From: Voacanga thouarsii
Taxonomy: Eukaryota > Streptophyta > Magnoliopsida > Gentianales > Apocynaceae
Assembly: GCA_026120185.1 (NCBI GenBank)
Contig: JANUWF010002362.1
Coordinates: 1,364,001 to 1,428,000, forward strand
Reading direction: 5' to 3'
Length of the DNA stretch: 64,000 nucleotides
Positions 61,671-64,000 of this stretch are shown one piece after another (the stretch's first letter is position 1; each line of letters starts with the position of its first letter). A program made the translations under genes and the position numbers. Under the pieces are notes generated by a model, which was given only the letters and a program-made list of their open reading frames with translations, made no database searches and was not told the origin of the DNA.

Positions 61671-62125
61671 GACAGGTCGAGACATACTTGACCACATCCC
61701 GCTTCAGTCCGGGCTACCAATAGGCTCTCTTCAAGTCCTGATACATCTTGACTTCCCCCGAATGAATGGCGTACTTGCTCTTGTGCGCCACTTCCAAAAT
61801 TCTGTCCTTTAATTGCTCTCTCCCTGTACGCTCAACAGATCCCTGAAATGCAAAATTCCCACCTCATCTTGACGGAATTCATTGCCTAGCCGCTTGAGCT
61901 CCTTGTCCTTGAAAAGTTGAAACTCGGCGTTGCTTTGCTGAGCTTCCACGATTTCTCGTCTTAAATTCGGTACCAACTTTAGATTGCTAATAACGATCCT
62001 CATCTCCTGCACTTCCACCCTTCTGTCCATCAGATCCTGAACCACTTGAATTTCCTACACTCCTAGTCTGGCCATTCCAACTTTTCTGCTCAGGGCGTCA
62101 GCTACAACGTTGGCCTTCCCGGGTT
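61671..62125 (-). pseudogene. Second gypsy fragment: RNase H end to integrase zinc finger
   Basis: Very similar to G (56690-57130), with the frame MVQDLMDRRVEVQE...FQLFKDKEL at 61809-62045. Where G has a stop before FRD this copy reads through (GILHFRD), so it is a separate copy, not a duplication of G after decay. It is joined to the cut 5' LTR of G on one side and to LTR-like DNA on the other. Confidence 0.82.
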
Positions 62126-64000
62126 GTCCATGATTGAGAAGAAAGATGGTAAAGTTGGGGTAAAAATGGGTTAAACATTAAAGAAAATAGATTATGATTG
62201 TTTTTTAATGTTGATGTTAGATATATGTTATTTGCATAAGAACTTAATGGTTTTCTTGGACCTGAAAATCTAAAGAACTAAGGTTGTTTAAAGTGAAATG
62301 AAGTGGATTAAGGGTTAGATAGGTGTTATGAATCAAGAAGCATAAGTAGGTGAAGTTGTTTTGTGGAAATAGACTAAAAATCAGAAAATTACTGGGGCCG
62401 TTTTTGCCCAGTAGCGTGTTACTAATGTCATAAATATGAAAACGGCCTAAACGTGAATAAATTTAAGAGTCTTACGGTCATTTTGGTCTATCATAGAGCC
62501 AAATCAGAGTTGTGGATTGAAAGTTATGTCCAAAACAAAATCATGTGTCAAAGGTGCAAATTTTCAGAATTTTGTTTAGAACATGGACGACTTTGGGAAT
62601 GATTAATTATATGATTTTGGACAAAATAATTGGGGAAACATGAAGTGAATCCCTTGTTTATGAAGGGAGGAAGGATGTGGAAAATAGAAAATGAAAGAAT
62701 TGATCAAATGATGAAAAAACAACGTGAACGAAAGTTAGACGATTTTCTTGACCGTCGGCTTCATCGGCTAACCATCGGCCCCGTCGGCTAAACGACGGTT
62801 GGACGTCGGTTAACCATTAGGCCTGTCGGGCGGATGTCGGCTGCCCGTTGGCTATTTTTCAGCCAAACATGAATTGACCCGAAAACGATATTTGGTATAG
62901 GTTTAGTGACAAACGGCCAATAGAACATCAGAAATGGTAAAAACAAATATTAACGGCCGTGAACAGAAAGAATTGCTTAGGACACAAGATGAGTCCCTTT
63001 GATTTATAAAACCTTTTGAAAACTAGTGTGTTTCACTTTTCTATGAAATGCTATGTTTTATACCGTCTTGGAAATCCCTGAATATGTTTAAAGTTTATCT
63101 GAGCAAGAATTATTTTTATGCCATTTTGGGCTCGGTTGAACATTATAACTGGCTTGGAAACCTTATTGGACGACTAAAGCATGAATTTTTTGAATGTAGT
63201 CCTTTTTGGATTAAATATTTGGGATTTTCAGAAAATGGTAAATTTTGGAATCGGGTATCCATAAATTGACTGGAATGCCCTTATTGAAACGTTTTATGGA
63301 AATATATTTGGAAACTTTGAATTTAATCCTCTTTTAGGATTAGAATTCTAAATTTCTTGAAATGAATTCCTTTTGGAATTGGGTATTTGGAAAATGATTC
63401 AAACGTCCTTATTGGAATGTTTATGAAAACTGTTGGAACCGGGTATGCGGTAAATGACCGAAATACCCTTATTGGAACTTTTGTAAATACTTTTCAAATC
63501 AGGTAAAGGTAAAATGACCCGAATACCCTCAGAAAGTCTTTTGGAAATCGGGTATGGGTAAAATGACCTGAATACCCTTGGGAATGACTTTGGTGATAGA
63601 GTACCGGAAAAATGACCCGAATACTCTTGGGAACATATTTTGATGCATGAACCGAACTCTTTATCCTGTTTGAACATGATTTTGGAAAATGATCTCTCGT
63701 GATGAGATTGACTTTTGGAAAACGACCTTTTGATCCCTAAAATTGTTTTATTGGCCTAATGTGCCACGGAACGAATTTATTAGCTCTATGGAGCCTATGT
63801 GAATGATGATGTAACTTGCGAGTTTATGGGATCAAATTTTGGAAAATGTTGTTTTGCCCTAAATTTGCTTTGATTTGAAAATTCTGCGAGATCAGATAAC
63901 CTTTTGGCCTGATCAGTCAGATGGGGTTGGTATTGTTAACGTTGAGTACTCAGCAAGGACTTTGATCTTTGTACCAGCCTACGTTAGAGTTAGATGACCC
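62126..64000 (+). other. LTR-like DNA at the window end
   Basis: No gene. It contains clustered CGTCGGCT words (62750-62870), an array of degenerate GGTAAAATGACCCGAATACC units (about 63390-63640), and the motif GTTGAGTACTCA at 63941-63952 that marks gypsy LTRs elsewhere in the window. It is therefore probably part of another gypsy LTR in + orientation that continues beyond the window. Confidence 0.5.
63390..63640 (+). repeat. Degenerate tandem repeat, about 50-60 bp unit
   Basis: Four to five imperfect copies of a unit containing CGGGTATGGGTAAAATGACC and GAATACCCTTGGGAA-like words. The minus-strand ORF over it is a by-product of the repetition. Confidence 0.7.

Noticed and set aside
63399..63677. 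92-codon minus-strand ORF with repeated Pro/Ser/Arg units
   Set aside because: Explained by the degenerate tandem repeat on the + strand; no start context or homologue is recognised.

Overview
This window looks like repeat-rich intergenic DNA of a flowering plant nuclear genome. The evidence is Ty1/copia elements with a tRNA-iMet type primer-binding site (TGGTATCAGAGCC), a Ty3/gypsy chromovirus with a C-terminal chromodomain, a plant L1-type LINE with a DUF4283-like ORF1, AT-rich flanks and many solo LTRs. I found no host gene, tRNA, rRNA, CRISPR array or bacterial-type operon. Every retroelement gene seen carries stops or frameshifts.

Layout. 1-2381 is AT-rich, LTR-like DNA. 2382-20725 is a decayed copia element (family A, + strand). 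Its coding region is split by a gypsy solo LTR (family B, 8832-18599), and that LTR is itself split by a small copia element with 135-bp LTRs (T, 8906-14229). 20726-21746 and 27804-27895 are the two halves of another LTR-like sequence (F), separated by a second family-B solo LTR (21747-27803), which contains a copia solo LTR (family C, 23901-25656). 27896-45449 is a second family-A copia on the minus strand. Its leader holds a LINE (about 31879-38611), the LINE holds a family-A solo LTR (32630-34323), and its 5' LTR holds a gypsy solo LTR (D, 40969-44683). 46388-49681 is another gypsy solo LTR (E). 50757-54495 is a truncated family-A LTR followed by the 3' end of a family-C copia (minus strand). 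About 54500-61660 is the only near-complete gypsy element (G, minus strand). It is a Tekay/Del-like chromovirus whose LTR ends belong to family B, so it identifies what the solo LTRs are. 61671-62125 is a fragment of a second gypsy, and 62126-64000 is LTR-like DNA.

Most insertions are fixed by 5-bp target-site duplications read directly from the sequence (ATAAC, AAAAG, CTAGG, GAATG, ATTCT, CTATC, and TAGGA/TAGTA). Two uninterrupted family-B LTRs in the window show the empty site of T.

The most unusual signals are these. (1) The leader of chromovirus G has an extra acidic ORF with three spaced SUMO-interaction-like motifs. (2) A tRNA-like A-box/B-box module lies about 250-310 bp inside the start of four gypsy LTRs. 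(3) The 3' part of several gypsy LTR families shares a module with a GT-AG intron-like segment, the motif GTTGAGTACTCA and a GGGG...CCCC hairpin. (4) Two copies of the family-C copia LTR keep a small basic ORF (RRSRRLAG) that runs into a splice-donor-like site.
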